From: Branchiostoma lanceolatum
Taxonomy: Eukaryota; Chordata; Leptocardii; Amphioxiformes; Branchiostomatidae
Direction of reading: 5' to 3'
Assembly: GCF_035083965.1 (NCBI RefSeq)
Contig: NC_089732.1
Coordinates: 7,069,383-7,133,382 of the forward strand
DNA: 64,000 nucleotides
The notes under the pieces are model-generated. The model searched no databases. It saw nothing but the letters and a program-made list of their open reading frames with translations, and was not told the origin of the DNA. Position numbers and translations under genes: made by a program. Below are positions 12,596 to 25,391 of the stretch, one piece after another. The number at the start of each line of letters is the position of its first letter. The stretch's first letter is position 1.

Positions 12596-13540
12596 TTTTG
12601 TTGTCTTTTTAGTGATACATGAAAGTTTTGCATGATATTCTCATTACTCTAGTGAGCTAAGGTTTCCCAGTGATAATTCAGCTACCACTTGGGGTCCTGA
12701 GTGAAAATGGACATAAGTCGGCCATACATATTTCAAACCGTCTCAAATATGCAGGGAAGTGAGATTAGATATATGTCGTTGCGTCTAAGTAAATTTGATA
12801 TTGTTACGTTACATCCATATGTTTATTTCATTAAAATGATAATGCCATTTTTTTCGGTAAAAAATGTTGAGTGCAGAACCATTCCTGAGGTTCAAAATGT
12901 GCAGTTTTTTGTGTAAACCATCTAGCATTTACCTCTAACCAGAAACTGGGTCCTTATATCAATACTACCTTGCCTTCTTCTGAAAAATCGTAATTTGTCT
13001 ATATTATTGATATATTTCTTTGACAGTTCTTTCATAACTGGCTTAAATCAAACCATCGGAATCCTTTTACAATACTTTCGCCAGACTTTTGTGTAGAACA
13101 GGACATGGTCATTCATATTACTTGATTTTTTTCCTTCCTAAAAAGTTACTATGGTCCTTTAGAATGGTTTTAAGTTTGTACTATAAAATTTTCCAGGAGA
13201 GGAACTTTTCCTCACTTTCTCCAATCAATCAACTTGACAGCCTGATCACTTAGGCTATTTAGCACCTCTTTGAGAAGCAATTATAAGTAATCCGCATTTG
13301 CATCAGGGCTCAGCTTGTGTTTCATCCTTGGTTTCATTCATTGTTATGCGATGTTTGGTGTGTCAGGATTGTCTAGCGGCTGTTTTCACCGGACCATACT
13401 ACAATGTTAACCAAAATAAATGTTCCCCAACGTTCACCAAACACAAAAAATGACACAAAATGACAGTTAGCTTGCTAATGCAACGTCACATTTTCATGAA
13501 TAAAAGTTCAAACATCTCTTGTACTTCTTAGCCGTAAAAG

Positions 13541-13577
13541 TATAACCAAGGAGGTTTTATAAAACCTCCTTGGTATA
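13541..13577. repeat. Perfect short palindrome
   Basis: The arm TATAACCAAGGAGGTTTTA is followed almost directly by its complement, giving a near-perfect 37-base palindrome. Similar palindromes occur at 41303-41333 and 51848-51875. Confidence 0.9.
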
Positions 13578-13876
13578 ACCCGTACCTGTGTAGACAATAA
13601 ATGATCTAAGGCGATCAGAATAATTGAATTCTCGAAAGTTTATTTTGATGATAGCAGGGAGACCTAAAACACCCTCACGGCTGAATGAAGTATACAATGT
13701 AAAACTACGTGTGGGTGTTCGCCGCGCGGGGGACTGTAGTGAGGTCCCGGGACTGAATTCGGCAGCGTACTGTGTGAAAAGTGCACTTTATATTTGATGT
13801 AGGGGTATGAAATTTTGGATGTAAATCGATCGATAATTATTGTAACCGTGTAATTGCAGCGTAGGCTTATTTATGC

Positions 13877-14101
13877 TAGCCTCCTTCGCAGACTTCTTGG
13901 ACCGGCGGTGTATTTGGGGGAGGGGGATGACGCGACTATCATGGATGGAAAGGCGGTCGTCCCTCGGCGACATAACTCTCTCGGTGGCGAAAGTCCCTTC
14001 AAGTGGCGGCATTAGAGAACTCTGGCCCGTGTAAGAAATCGCGTCACCCCCCTTCCCCAAATATATACGCCGCCGTTTCAGGAAGTCTGCGAAGGAGGCT
14101 A
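13877..14101. mobile_element. Foldback element, TAGCC...GGCTA family
   Basis: Left end TAGCCTCCTTCGCAGACTTC and right end GAAGTCTGCGAAGGAGGCTA are complementary, and the match continues inward for about 55-60 bases through the GGCGG...GGGGGAGGGGGA.GACGCGA tract. The ORF inside is an artefact. A non-autonomous element; a TA target site is possible. Confidence 0.85.
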
Positions 14102-15289
14102 TCTTTATGTCTAGTGTAACAATTTGAATCGATGATATAGAGCTGAAAATAACCTCCGTACTTTTAAGTGGTACATTTGTCGGTTACACCTCATTGTTTG
14201 TCGCCTAAAGTGTCACCTCCTTAGGCAGAGATATTCACCTTGTCATATATCATCAGACTACGTCGGTCGGAGTTTTGTCTTCACTATAATGTACGTCATT
14301 AATCAGTATGGCTATGTAAAATAATCATGGCAAGATCAGGTTTGATCCAAAATCGCTCTCACAGAACACAAGAGCAGCCAATTTGTTATCTCAAATATGT
14401 ATTGTGATTTACTCGACGACTTCTGTCTAAACTATCAGGCATAAAATTGTTGTAGGTGGTCGAATCAGATCTATATACACTAAGAATAAACAACGAAAAC
14501 AAGTAAAAATGTTCCTTCAATCAGATTTACCTTGATGTTTATGATAAAAACACTGTTACGCATTTGGAAACAAAGGAACTTGGTCCAACCCAAGCGCTGA
14601 TTTTAGAGGGATTTCTCATGTACATGATACATGGTACATGTAATACGTTTTCGCTTCCTTCTTATACTAGTAATTACTAAGTACTGAGTATAAAGGGCTT
14701 TTAATGCGTCCCAGTGTAATATTTGTGAAACATCTGTGGATGGGGAAGCTTGTTTGTGATAAAGAATAAAATGAAACATTATTGACATGGACCCTGTACA
14801 GATGACATGCATTATAGCTATATGATGATATCCCCAGACAAGCTACAGACAGATGTGTATTGAGCTGTCTGATGTCACTGTGTTCATGAACTATACAAAT
14901 GGCCATCCGTTGCATTTTCAACTGTGATTTCCTTTTATATGTCTTTCTGAAAAATATGAAACACGCACATGTACACAGCTCATATTACCGATATAACTTG
15001 TGTGGATTTTACTGCAATTTAGCTCAGAGTCTTGTCATTTCCTTTGACTGTTTGTTCGGCCATCTTGAAAACAGAGTCCCGGGAGGTGCACCAATTATCT
15101 CCCCAGGAGAAATTAGCGCGCGATTCGGATGCAGAATAGGGGCGGGACCAGAGGGCGGTGCACAGCACTCAAACTACTGCATATTTACAAGCAACAGGCT
15201 CGCACTTGGTTCATTACAATACTAAATTGCCTAATCACCATATTCAAATGGGGTATTTGGTGAGAATGGCATGGACAACCCGTGGTACA

Positions 15290-15402
15290 CCTTAGTTGCG
15301 CTGAGTATAAAGTCAAGGCTAAAACAAGTCCAATCTAGAACGCAGCGAGGTCGCCAACGTGTCGCGGGTCCAGTGCAGTGGCAGTGAGATAGGGGCTTTA
15401 GT
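15290..15402. repeat. Single arm related to foldback family F4
   Basis: AACGCAGCGAGGTCGCCAACGTGTCGCGGGTCCAGTGCAG resembles the right arm of the F4 elements at 19.2 and 21.8 kb; the left arm is not seen. Confidence 0.5.
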
Positions 15403-16189
15403 AAGTTAGAAATCTCACATAAAATAGGCATAACTCGGCAAAGTCACTGAAAAAATACACGAGTTTTGAATTCGTGAAAAAGGAGTTTTCTTCCTCCAGC
15501 TGGAGGAAGTGTATGGCTGAAAAAATCCAAATAATGGACACTTAAAGAAGAAAGAGACTACAGTACAAACCGCCTAAGGCATAGATCTCTCGCGGGAACT
15601 TGCTCGTCTAGTACTGTGTGTGCAGTTGAGTGTTAGATCATCAGAATTCGAGGTGGGTTCCATACCAGTAAACATGATTGATCTCGCTCAGAGTTCATTT
15701 TTCTCAAAATACGAGCACCAGTTAGAAAAGGGACAGCGATGAAGGTTGGAGTGGGCCTCAATTTAGACAGCTACGTACTACGTTCCCTTAATTCTTAAGA
15801 TTAGTTTTCTTTCAGCTGGAATAACAAGTAACTAATCCGCAATGACCCGTAATGAATGTTGCTGCACCCAAGAAATCTCCAGGAGCGCCTCACCACTCGT
15901 TTGGTATCTACGCTTCCAATTTTACCTGGTCTTTGTTTACATGTTCTCTGGACTTCAAACAACAAAATCAGAATGTTCTACATTGACCCACGTGTCCTGT
16001 TCTGGGAAAGTCGACCATAGATTTATTGAATCGAGATCCATTCTGTACAGACCAAATATGGTGCGTCATGTATATATTTCTGACCTAAAATAAATATAGC
16101 TGCCATAAGGAAGACGGTATAGTCGAATAAGCCAAGCAAGTGCCTCATATGATGCGATTCTGAGAAGAGAGCGGACTACAGAACAATAC

Positions 16190-16272
16190 ATCCCATTCCT
16201 GCCGAAATATATCCCATTCCTGCCGAAATATATCCCATTCCTGCCGAAATATATCCCATTCCTGCCGAAACA
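16190..16272. repeat. 21-bp tandem repeat, four copies
   Basis: Unit CCCATTCCTGCCGAAATATAT repeated about four times with almost no divergence. Confidence 0.95.
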
Positions 16273-16439
16273 ACGCCCTCTCGGACGGCGCTCCACTTCC
16301 TTGTGACTTTATATAGATACATTTTTAGCGGAATATTCACAATTTCTTTTTCGTGACAGCAAATCTTTTAGGATAATCCAGTCATCTAGTGATAGGGATC
16401 GAGTACTGTGCGACGGATCAAAGAATTACAGTGAGTAGA

Positions 16440-16760
16440 GATCGTTTCTGTAGTACAAACGAGACACGCTGCGTCATACATGTCAGACCGCGCGCGCACG
16501 TTCCCACACATATACCGTGGGTCGTAACTTATAATATCTCCCTCTCGACTTCTGTCCTCTTCTCTACTCAAAACACAAAAAGACAAGGGCAAACGCACGC
16601 GTTATAATCTATTAGATGTGTTTCTCTATAGACCGGAGACATGCTGGGTCATACATGTTAGATCGAACACGTACAACAGGCCCGCGCACCCACGTTCCCA
16701 CACATATACCCCGGTCGTAACTTATAAAATCTCCCTCTCGACTTCTGTCCTCTAGAACCA
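16440..16760. repeat. Diverged tandem duplication
   Basis: Two copies of a block containing GTCATACATGT, ACGTTCCCACACATATACC, GTCGTAACTTATAA and ATCTCCCTCTCGACTTCTG, at about 16465-16560 and 16645-16755; the second has a short insertion. Confidence 0.85.
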
Positions 16761-17755
16761 GAAAATCAGACGCAAACACACACGTTGAAATGTATTGAAT
16801 GCTGTACCTACCGCATCATGGTGAAGTGTTTAAGGTTCAGCTACAGGCGGTCTGATCTGGTCTGTGCCGTCCAGTACTGTCTCCGTCTACTGATGAAACG
16901 TCATATGCAAATGTCCCCCATTGTTGGGAAACAGGTTTTTGATTGCTGCTGACTTCTTTCGTGTGCGTGAGGCGAATGTTATATCAATTATAAAGGTACC
17001 ATGGGAAATTGGTCAGAAAGATTAACTTCTTTGGGTTGAGATTTTTCATTACAGTGAATTGTTACCAGAACATAGTTGATTGACATTGTGTGAGAGAAAG
17101 GGAGGTCATGCACAAAAAGCTATTCCTTTAGAGCGATTTTAAAGAATATTTCTAGATAAATGACCTATTTAGAAACTACACATTGACAGTGGGTTCTTCT
17201 AGCCGTCTATGATAGTAACTTGAAGTTCGTCACAGTACATCTCCAGCTTAACCAAAGAATAGGATGGCAATCAATGACATCTGTTTTGTGCCATGCAGTG
17301 CTGTCTCCGTCTTTTGACACGTCAAATCCAATTGACATACGCAGTTGTAAACCCTGTTTTTAAGTGTCGCCTTAAGCTATTCCTTGCGTGATATGGTATT
17401 GTCATCACAAAGGCTCCACTGGATATGGATGAGCTACTTTCTGTAGGTCTTTATGTTTCATACAACGGTTTTGATATTACTATTATATTCCTCGTGTCGC
17501 AAAATAAACAATAGACAAACAATAGATTCAACACTTTTTATTGCAGTTTCCAAGCTTGTTCCTTTGACCCTTAATATACATTTTGTAGAAGACAAAAAAG
17601 CTAGATAATTATGGTCGTCTTCATCTTATTACTTTTTTTATTCCTAACAAAGCATGATTTAACTTGAATTATGTGTTTACCAGGCTTATATGTTTAAAAA
17701 CTTCCTTTATGTGACATACAGTTAAATGTGTGTGCCTATCAGTACAATTGATTGA

Positions 17756-17757
17756 AG

Positions 17758-17812
<55 letters not shown>
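17756..17812. repeat. (GT)n microsatellite
   Basis: An almost pure GT run of about 50 bases. Confidence 0.95.
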
Positions 17813-18097
17813 GTGTGCGCGTATGTACCCCTGAAGCCGAGCTTGAATGTCTAACATGGCATGAAAAAGAATATAGCTAAAATCCCGTTATCTACGTTGC
17901 ATTTAAAAGTTAATGTATACGATCACATGTAAATCCAGCAAACCCTTGCCAAAGGCAAACACAGACATTTTTAATCTACTCATGTCATGCCCCGACACCA
18001 TATCTAAGTATTTAGGCCAATACATATGTAGCGCTTTACAAAAGAGACAAGTAACAGATAGAAACATTTGATATATCAGTGCGCCATTTATGTCCAT

Positions 18098-18222
18098 ATT
18101 CTTGTAATTATAGCTCTCAGTATAGAATAGACTAGCTTAGTATTGTATTGATTGCCTTGTTATTGTTGCCATACATTGTGCCATGTACAAACGTCGAGCA
18201 ATAAAGTTCATTCATTCAGTGT
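18098..18222 (+). repeat. Retroposon 3' tail (LINE/SINE-like)
   Basis: Contains GTTATTGTTGCCATACATTG, GCCATGTACAA and ends GAGCAATAAAGTTCATTCAT; an inverted relative lies at 8724-8870. Confidence 0.65.
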
Positions 18223-19047
18223 CTTTTAAAACTTCCGCCTTACGTTTTATATTCAACTGAATTCAAACGTTTAGCATCATATATTGAATGTGATTGGATG
18301 AACTTTGCCGTTGCTTTGTTGTGATTGGATGAAATGTTGGGGCGCTGTTGCGCATGTCCTGTTGAGGCCACTAACGGCACCACCAGGGAAACCAGCCGTT
18401 ACATCCTGGAACGCAGAATCAGATATATCATGTAATTATATCTCATTATTGCAAGATTGCTGCAGTAGTATGCAGTATACAGTTGACTCTGGTCTGGCTA
18501 CCACCTGGCGCAGGCAACCACCTCCAACCACAAGCCACATTAAAACAGTCCCGTCCTATTTTACGTGACCCCACCCTGTCCTGAGCAACCATTTACGTCA
18601 GTCCCTTGAGTGGTTGCTGAATGCAGGTTTGACAACGTTAGAGTCTAGTTTTATCACACTTTTCAAGCAGGGAAGTAAAATGAACAAGTGGGAGAAACAG
18701 CAAACTCCATTTTCATACAAGCCAGTCCATCTTGTCGGCTGGGAACATGGGATGTGCCATAGACTAGTAGGGAATTCAAACGTAGTAGCCAACAATCGTA
18801 TTACCCTGCGGTATCAATAATTTGGCGTATGTGCCATTTTATTTTGTCATTTCCCCCCTTTCCATTCCTGCTATAAGCCGATTCACGGATTAAACTGCGC
18901 ATGCGCAGCAATATGCATTGTGGGCACTAGGTGAAATATAGCCCCTGACTTGTAAATAGTCCTTGTTTAGACTCATGCTTCATACCATGTCCAGACGTGT
19001 TCTGTTCATGTCTCAGGCTAGGGACCTTCAACTTTGGCATATATATA

Positions 19048-19284
19048 AAGCCCCCCTCTCACTGGTGCACTGGACCCGCGGCACGCTGGCGGCGTCGCTG
19101 CGTCCTAAACTGGATTTGTGTTACCGACTTGACTCTACAATGGGAATATTATTCAAAACGTACAAGCTTAATATCAAAAAGATTCGTTTTTTGGCGATGA
19201 AATTCGTTGAGTGCTTTGTCAATTCGATCGGCCGCAGCGACGCCGCCAGCGTGCCGCGGGTCCAGTGAGAGGGGGGGGGGGCTT
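19048..19284. mobile_element. Foldback element family F4, copy 1
   Basis: Left arm CCCCCTCTCACTGG...GGACCCGCGGCACGCTGGCG and right arm CGCCAGCGTGCCGCGGGTCC...CAGTGAGAGGGGG are complementary over about 55 bases. The interior includes AATTCGTTGAGTGCTTTGTC. It sits just 3' of a sushi exon of gene A. Confidence 0.85.
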
Positions 19285-19367
19285 CACCCACAATACATCT
19301 CGCTACACATGCGCAGTTGAATCCGTGAACCGGCTGATTGTATCCCCCATGCGCCATGAAAACTCAC

Positions 19368-19622
19368 CCCCCGTGCGCTCACAGACCAGGATATCCCCGG
19401 ACCACTGTCCGTCGGTGCAGGTCCTGGTGTTGTTGCCGGAGGTCTGGCCCCAGCTGGAGAAGCAGGTGTAGGTGCAGACCTCCCCCTCGGTGTACGGATA
19501 GGAGCAGCCACTGCGCCAGGCTCCCGACGGGTAGGGCGGCGAGGAGCAACCCGCTACAACATACAGATCATAAGGATGACATTTGGCTGTAACGCTATAT
19601 TATAGACCACTATACAAAATTT

Positions 19623-19653
<31 letters not shown>

Positions 19654-21171
19654 GAGGGAGAATGTACGGTGGCCCACAAGAACAGCGCTATTTTTCATCT
19701 TCTTCTTTTTTTTCTGCGTGAGTTTTTTTTTCTTCTTTCTTTAGAGTGCACTATATGTACTATGTACTATTGTTCCTTGTAACAAATGTCTGTCTAGCTA
19801 GAAGTACGTCCAGGAACACCACTGATGGATTTTCTAAATAAAGTGTCAAATAATCTGATTATCAATTCAACGGACATTCGTTCATAATCCGCGTAACTAT
19901 TGATTGTCAGCTTGACAGTGTCAATTCTTTAGTAGATCTTTCGATGTTCTCGCCATGTTTACATCTATTCGGCCCTGTACTGCTTTTATGACGACTGAGT
20001 CAGCTAGCTCAAGATTCGGTGATCTCAGTCATGAGAAACTTTTTTTTTCAGACTCATAACCCCGTTCTCTCTCCTACTCTCCTAGCAGAAGGTATACCAT
20101 GTAACGAAACTAAATTGTGCTCTAGTGCTGGAAAAATAAGACGGGAGAAAAGGCCACTCTCTAAGCAGAGGAGGGGTTCTGGCAGGTTTTTGACGTGTTT
20201 TTAGATGTTTTTGTTGGGCTTTTGATTTAATCATTTTTTGTCTCTTCAAACCCAAGAAAGAGACCCAAAAAATGACGACGTAGAAAGCCCGACAAAAACG
20301 CAAAAAAAACTGCATGCCGGAACCACTACTCTGCTTGGAGAGTAAGAATAGCAGGCAATACGTACAGGTGCGTTCACAGACCAGGGCTTCGCCGGACCAT
20401 GAGCCGCTCTCGCAGGTGCGACTGGTGTTTCCGGAAACCCTCTCGTGCCCCTCCGCGCACGCGAAGTCGCAGGTTTCCCCGTCGCGGTATGGCCACCAAC
20501 AGCCGCTACGGGAGACTCCGGTGGAGGTGGTGGGCGTAGAACAACGGTTGGCTATGAAGATGGCTTATGTTAGACGTTGCCATCATAGTATTTCTGTGTC
20601 ATGCAATGTCGACGAGTCGCGTACGTCTTTTACACATTTTTAATTGTTTGTACTGTGACAGAGTTAAACCTGCATGACGCAAAATCCTTGAACTTGAATC
20701 CAGACCAGGCAACTGAATTTCGGCTGTCACGTCGGTCATTATTAGGAAGATTGACCCACTATTTTGGACATGTGTCGTCACCGTCACGTGACTCCACCAA
20801 TGCCTTGAGTCACGATCACGCAAGGTCACGTGACCAAATCAGTGTGTCAAACTTTCGGTTGATTTTTTATCATGATGGAGGAAAGTTTGAGTATGACGTT
20901 TTTTTTGCAATTCACCAACACCTTCATGTTGATGTTTGTGGTACGTTTGCAGCATAGGAAATCATCTTACATGTATATACGAGTTAACAGAAATTGCATT
21001 AATCTGATTATTCTACGTCTCGTGCAACAAGTGTTGAGATCTACTGAAGTACTCACAGACAGTTGGACGTCTCCTCCACCACCAGGCGTCCGACTCCCAC
21101 ACCAGCGCCGCTGCCACCACCAACACGAGAGCGAGCTTCAAACTGCGGGGCACAACTGGGTCATACTTCAT
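19368..21171 (-). CDS. Secreted protein with six-cysteine sushi (CCP) domains (gene A, 5' exons)
   Basis: Minus-strand exons: 21171-21057 (ATG plus signal peptide, 38 codons), 20551-20366 and 19553-19368 (one CCP each). Each has GT/AG borders and phase 1. The leader has the core LKLALVLVVAAALVW, then ESDAWWWRRRP, which parallels the QSEAW and Arg-rich leader of the exon at 11789, so the two leader exons are paralogous. Both CCPs keep the extra pair C-x-[YW]-P-Y-x-x-G-E-x-C. No stop or terminal exon was found before gene B starts. So either the 3' end is unrecognised, or these exons splice on to the CCP exons from 10998 downward. Phases allow that, giving six CCPs and about 417 aa. Likely secreted and extracellular; binding partner unknown. 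Confidence 0.65.
19620..19653. repeat. (AT)n microsatellite
   Basis: A pure AT run in the intron between gene A CCP exons. Confidence 0.9.
20155..20343. mobile_element. Foldback element, CTCCAAGCAGA family (F2)
   Basis: Left arm ACTCTCTAAGCAGAGGAGGGGTTCTGG is complementary to the right arm ending CTCTGCTTGGAGAGT, and the interior also folds (GTTTTT...GGGCTTT against AAAGCCCGACAAAAAC). It lies in the intron of gene A. Confidence 0.8.
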
Positions 21172-21546
21172 AGTACAGGACAGATGTTATAAAGTACAGT
21201 TTGTCCTATTCAACGTTGTTGAAATTGAATGAGGGCATGTACTGTACTGTACGGTACTAATATGTAATGAATCTTCATTGTCACTGATGTCAGACGGAGA
21301 GCGTTGATAGACATATTCGATATAAGAATCTAGATCTCAACATCTTGGAAAACTGATGAATTGAATTATAGCAGAATTGTTGGTAATGAATGCGTCCATT
21401 GAAATTGTGGTTAAGCCATTGCCAAACGTTTCATCAAGTATCAACTATATTCCAAGTGACTGAACGATAGACAAACATCAGTGGAATGGACATTATCGAG
21501 CGAAGAGGCGAAGTGCCAAATGAAATACGAATTATTGGAGTCCTCT

Positions 21547-21795
21547 TAAGTCCCCCTGTCACTGTACCCGCGGCACGCTGGCGGCGTCGCTGCGTCCTAA
21601 ATTCGATTTGTGTTACCCTTGACTTTATAATGGGAATATCATTCAAAACGTACAAGTATGACCAAAAAAAAAAAAAACACACAAAGCTTAAAAGATTCGT
21701 TTTTTTGTCGATGAAATTCGTTGAGTGCTTTGTCAATTCGATCGGCTGCAGCGACGACACCAGCGTGCCGCAGGTCCAGTGAGAGGGGGGCTTTA
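21547..21795. mobile_element. Foldback element family F4, copy 2
   Basis: Same arms as 19048-19284 (ACCCGCGGCACGCTGGCG ... GTGCCGCAGGTCCAGTGAGAG) and the same interior with a poly(A) insertion. It lies upstream of the gene A leader exon. Confidence 0.85.
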
Positions 21796-22421
21796 GGAAG
21801 TGATTCAAGCTATAAAATGGCAGAAGCACAGATCTGTATCATTCTGAACATAATAGATGATTGACGTGTAATTGGTTGGTGACCCCAGGCGTATGCAAAT
21901 GAGGTCTGACAAGAGACAAAAGAGATCTGTTGTGCCAAGTGCCACTTGCTGAGCAAGTTTGAGCCAGTAAACGTGATGACCATATAATAACTTTATTGCA
22001 AGTTCATGCCCGAAGGCTAATTGCAGACAAACAAGTACATGGGAATACATGGGAATCAAAAATAGTTATCTAGACTACTGTCAAAGTTCTAAGTTAGCTA
22101 AGGCCACAAGAGTTCATTGTGTCAAGTCGCACTTTCTCGAGAACTGCGTGAAATTTCTGACATATCAAATCAAATACATCGTTTTAGTCGTATCTTTATT
22201 TACATGTTACTGCAGTAATAGGCCATTAGCACCTTCGTTGACACTTGTTCTGCTAGAAACGGTTGAAATAAATGACGTAATTGACCCAAAAGTTGATACG
22301 TGCCTGAATCCAGCTCGACACTCTACTGTAAGTCCATGTCAGTTCGTTGGGATTTAATTTGGCGGTATCAGGGGAAGGGGCGAGTTCGTGTTTTTTTTTT
22401 TAACTTCAAAAAGTTCGCAGT

Positions 22422-22497
22422 ACTCTCCACGCAGAGGTTCGGCCCCGGCTGTTTTTTTACGTGATTTTAGGACATTTTGTCCCGTTTTATTTATGTT
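22422..22497. repeat. Single arm of F2 foldback family
   Basis: ACTCTCCACGCAGAGGTTCGG...GGCTGTTTTTTTACGTG...TTTTAGG matches the left arms at 36248 and 41600; no complementary right arm is visible. Confidence 0.6.
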
Positions 22498-24194
22498 GAT
22501 TTCTCCATTTACAGTACTTGTAAAGTGTTGACATTCGTGTTTTAATTAGGCGCCAATATTACCAGAGAATCTAGTTCAGATATTATTTAGAGTGCAAGGA
22601 GACCAGTTAAAGGATTCGGTGTTTAGATTTGAGTCACACTTGTCTTTACAATCAAAAACGTGAATTCTATCCTTTGAGATACAGCCAAACGGGTTAGTGA
22701 ACGTTTCTATGTAAGTTTTGTGTTATTTAGACTTGTTTTGATCTGAAATGATAAGAAATGAGCGACGTAAGACAAGCATACATTACTTCCTTATCGACTA
22801 CGGTATCCCCCAAAACCCCATTTTATCAACACTTTTCATTCACACAAGCGATAAAATCAATCTAAACAATCAAAATGTAAACATTAAAACATGTTTTTGT
22901 CCCAACAGACAACAACAACAGCAACTAATCAAATCTTTTTAAGGGCATGTCTATGATTTACAAATGTAAAAGACGACCAATACTGGCAAACAACATCTTT
23001 CAGAATGCTACGAAACGTGGATTTAAAGTCCACTTAAAAAGAAAGACTAACACACCTCTTCATTATGCCGTCAGAGACGTGTTTTTCAAACGATGTCTTC
23101 AGTGTTGGCGGAAGTTCTGAAACAGCGGGCGCGACGCAGTTCACTTTCGTACGTCTAGATTTTTTTTGATTGACAGTATATGCAAATTAAGGGAACGAAC
23201 AAATAGACATGTTTCTTCTTTACGTATAAATCTGACAAACGTGTACACCTCTCTTTGAAACTGGAAGCGTTTTCGAGAGAAAAGAGAACAAAGTTTTGTA
23301 AATGTTATTTTACTATGTCTAAGTATACAAACTTTAGAAGAAAATTGACAAAAAAGTGTTTTAAGAATACAATTACGTTTAGCTTTGAGCCTCCAATGAT
23401 ATGACGTAGATAATTATAGGTTTCAATGCACATGCGACCTAGCGAGCTGACCTTACTGGTGGTGCGACCATATACTGTAACTCTGATCTTCATGTATTAC
23501 TGAAAGGTCACGCACCTGGGGAGGGGGGCATTGAAGTTGATACAACTCTCCAGACAATCCCAGTTATGACTGAATGGGAAAGCTGATTGGCGAATCTTTG
23601 TATATCCAAGGAGGTTGAAGAATATTCTTTAATCCCTTAGTAATCTAGAGAAGTTCAACAAACTAGTGAAAGGTTGTCACTCATTTGGAAACATACCGAG
23701 TAACAAATATTCAAGAGCGAGCATTGCCTCGTTCTAAACTAGTCTCTATCAGACACGACTTCGCTGGTAGGGTAGATGATATTTTACCAGGGTAGTTTGG
23801 CCACCAGAGGGTTTCATTTGGTGCGACCTTAACCACTAATTACCCTCCTGACTAATTATTCTCCCTATTTTTGTGTAAGTCTACTGTCCATATCTTAGGA
23901 AGGCCTAGTGGAACCATGAAGGCTACTTCTAGTCCTGATTTCTCTTTAAAGACGAAAGCTGAAGGTAAAGAATATTGTTGTTTACTTTCCATACAGTTAC
24001 ACTATAACCAATGCAAATGTACGATTGTGAGGTACATATGACAAGTTATTTTCTTCAAACAATGGAGTAATTGTTCCCACGATCATTCGCCCCTGCAGGA
24101 AGGAAGTCCTGAATCCGTATTAATCTGACATTTTCTCAGAAGGTTGTTACATTTTCTGACGAATTACGGGTGGTATTTCAGGTCAATGGACTAC

Positions 24195-24600
24195 TTTTCT
24201 CCTGATATCGTTTCCTTGTGACGTAATGTGTGACCGTAGGCACGTTCCCATTCAAAACGGGGCACACCTAAAAAGCTGTGTGACATGTTAGATATTGACG
24301 ACATACTAGTATTGATCAAGGAAGGACAGGTGTCAACTTGTAAGTGTGACGTCTTAAGTGTCCTCTTTCTTAAGCCTATCGTTTCCTTGTGATATTGTTT
24401 CCTTGTGATATCGTTTCCTTGTGATATCGTTTCCTTGTGATATCGTTTCCTTGTGATATCGTTTCCTTGTGACGTAATGTGTGACCGTAGGCACGTTCCC
24501 ATTCAAAACGGGACACACCTAAAAAGCTGTGTGACATGTTAGATGTGGACGACATATTAATTAAGACAGGAGAGGAGTCGACATGGCCTGTAAGCGTGAC
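24195..24600. repeat. Duplicated block flanking a 16-bp tandem array
   Basis: GTTTCCTTGTGACGTAATG followed by TGTGACCGTAGGCACGTTCC and AGCTGTGTGACATGTTAGAT occurs twice (about 24208-24300 and 24462-24550). Between them lies an array of about six units of GATATCGTTTCCTTGT at 24376-24470. Confidence 0.9.
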
Positions 24601-25391
24601 GTATTGACAGTCTTCTTTCTTAGGCCTTTTTGAAGAAATATTCCTTTCACTGTTACCTAGTAGGTATTTCTGAATTAAAGGCACAAAGTAATGGTTTATT
24701 GCCCCTCAAAACCTGACATTGCTGCAGAATGTCAATGACCTGCAATTGCAATGTAAACAAAACTTGGTCTGAACAGGTCTAGTCAGACTGTCACCCACTG
24801 TCCTTGCCGACGAAAAAATCCACAGTTGCTAACACTAAAGAAAGAGGTTTGAAACACTTGCTTTGGTCAGTTCTTTGCAAAGTTGGTTGAAAATGACGGT
24901 TCAGTGAGACAGAAATGTCGTCTAGCCCTTGAATGTATGTTTGGAGGGGGGGTGCTGGTGTGGACGCTATGATCCTAGCGGTTCAAGGCTGAAGTGCACG
25001 CAATAAGGCGAATAGGTTTACTCGTTGTTTGAATTCTGGGTTGTTTGCTATCTATATCAACTAAATCGTATTTGGAATGACTACACAACAAAATATCTCT
25101 TTGTCATCTGGTTTATTCAGAACCATGTTATGTGAGTGAAAATGGACGGAAACGTTGAAGGCGGAAAAAATGAAAAATTTCTCCTTCAACTCTTGTCCGT
25201 CCATACTGATGGCCCTCAGAAGTTGATGCTGGGACAGGATAACTCACATCTAGCTATGGTCCGCACAGACGGATGTCTACATCTTTTGGGCCTCATTCCA
25301 GCCCTCCAGATCACCGATCTTGAATGTCTAAAACAACAAGAGACACAAGACTAGTAAGCGTTTACACTTTACACTGTTCGTCGCACCAATC

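Larger units (their letters stand above)
12190..19367. other. Intergenic or long intronic region between sushi exons
   Basis: No further CCP exon was found on the minus strand here. If the signal exon at 21171 is joined to the CCP exons at 10998 and below, this is one giant intron; otherwise it also contains an unfound 3' end of gene A. Contents seen are microsatellites, foldback elements and a diverged duplication. Confidence 0.4.
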
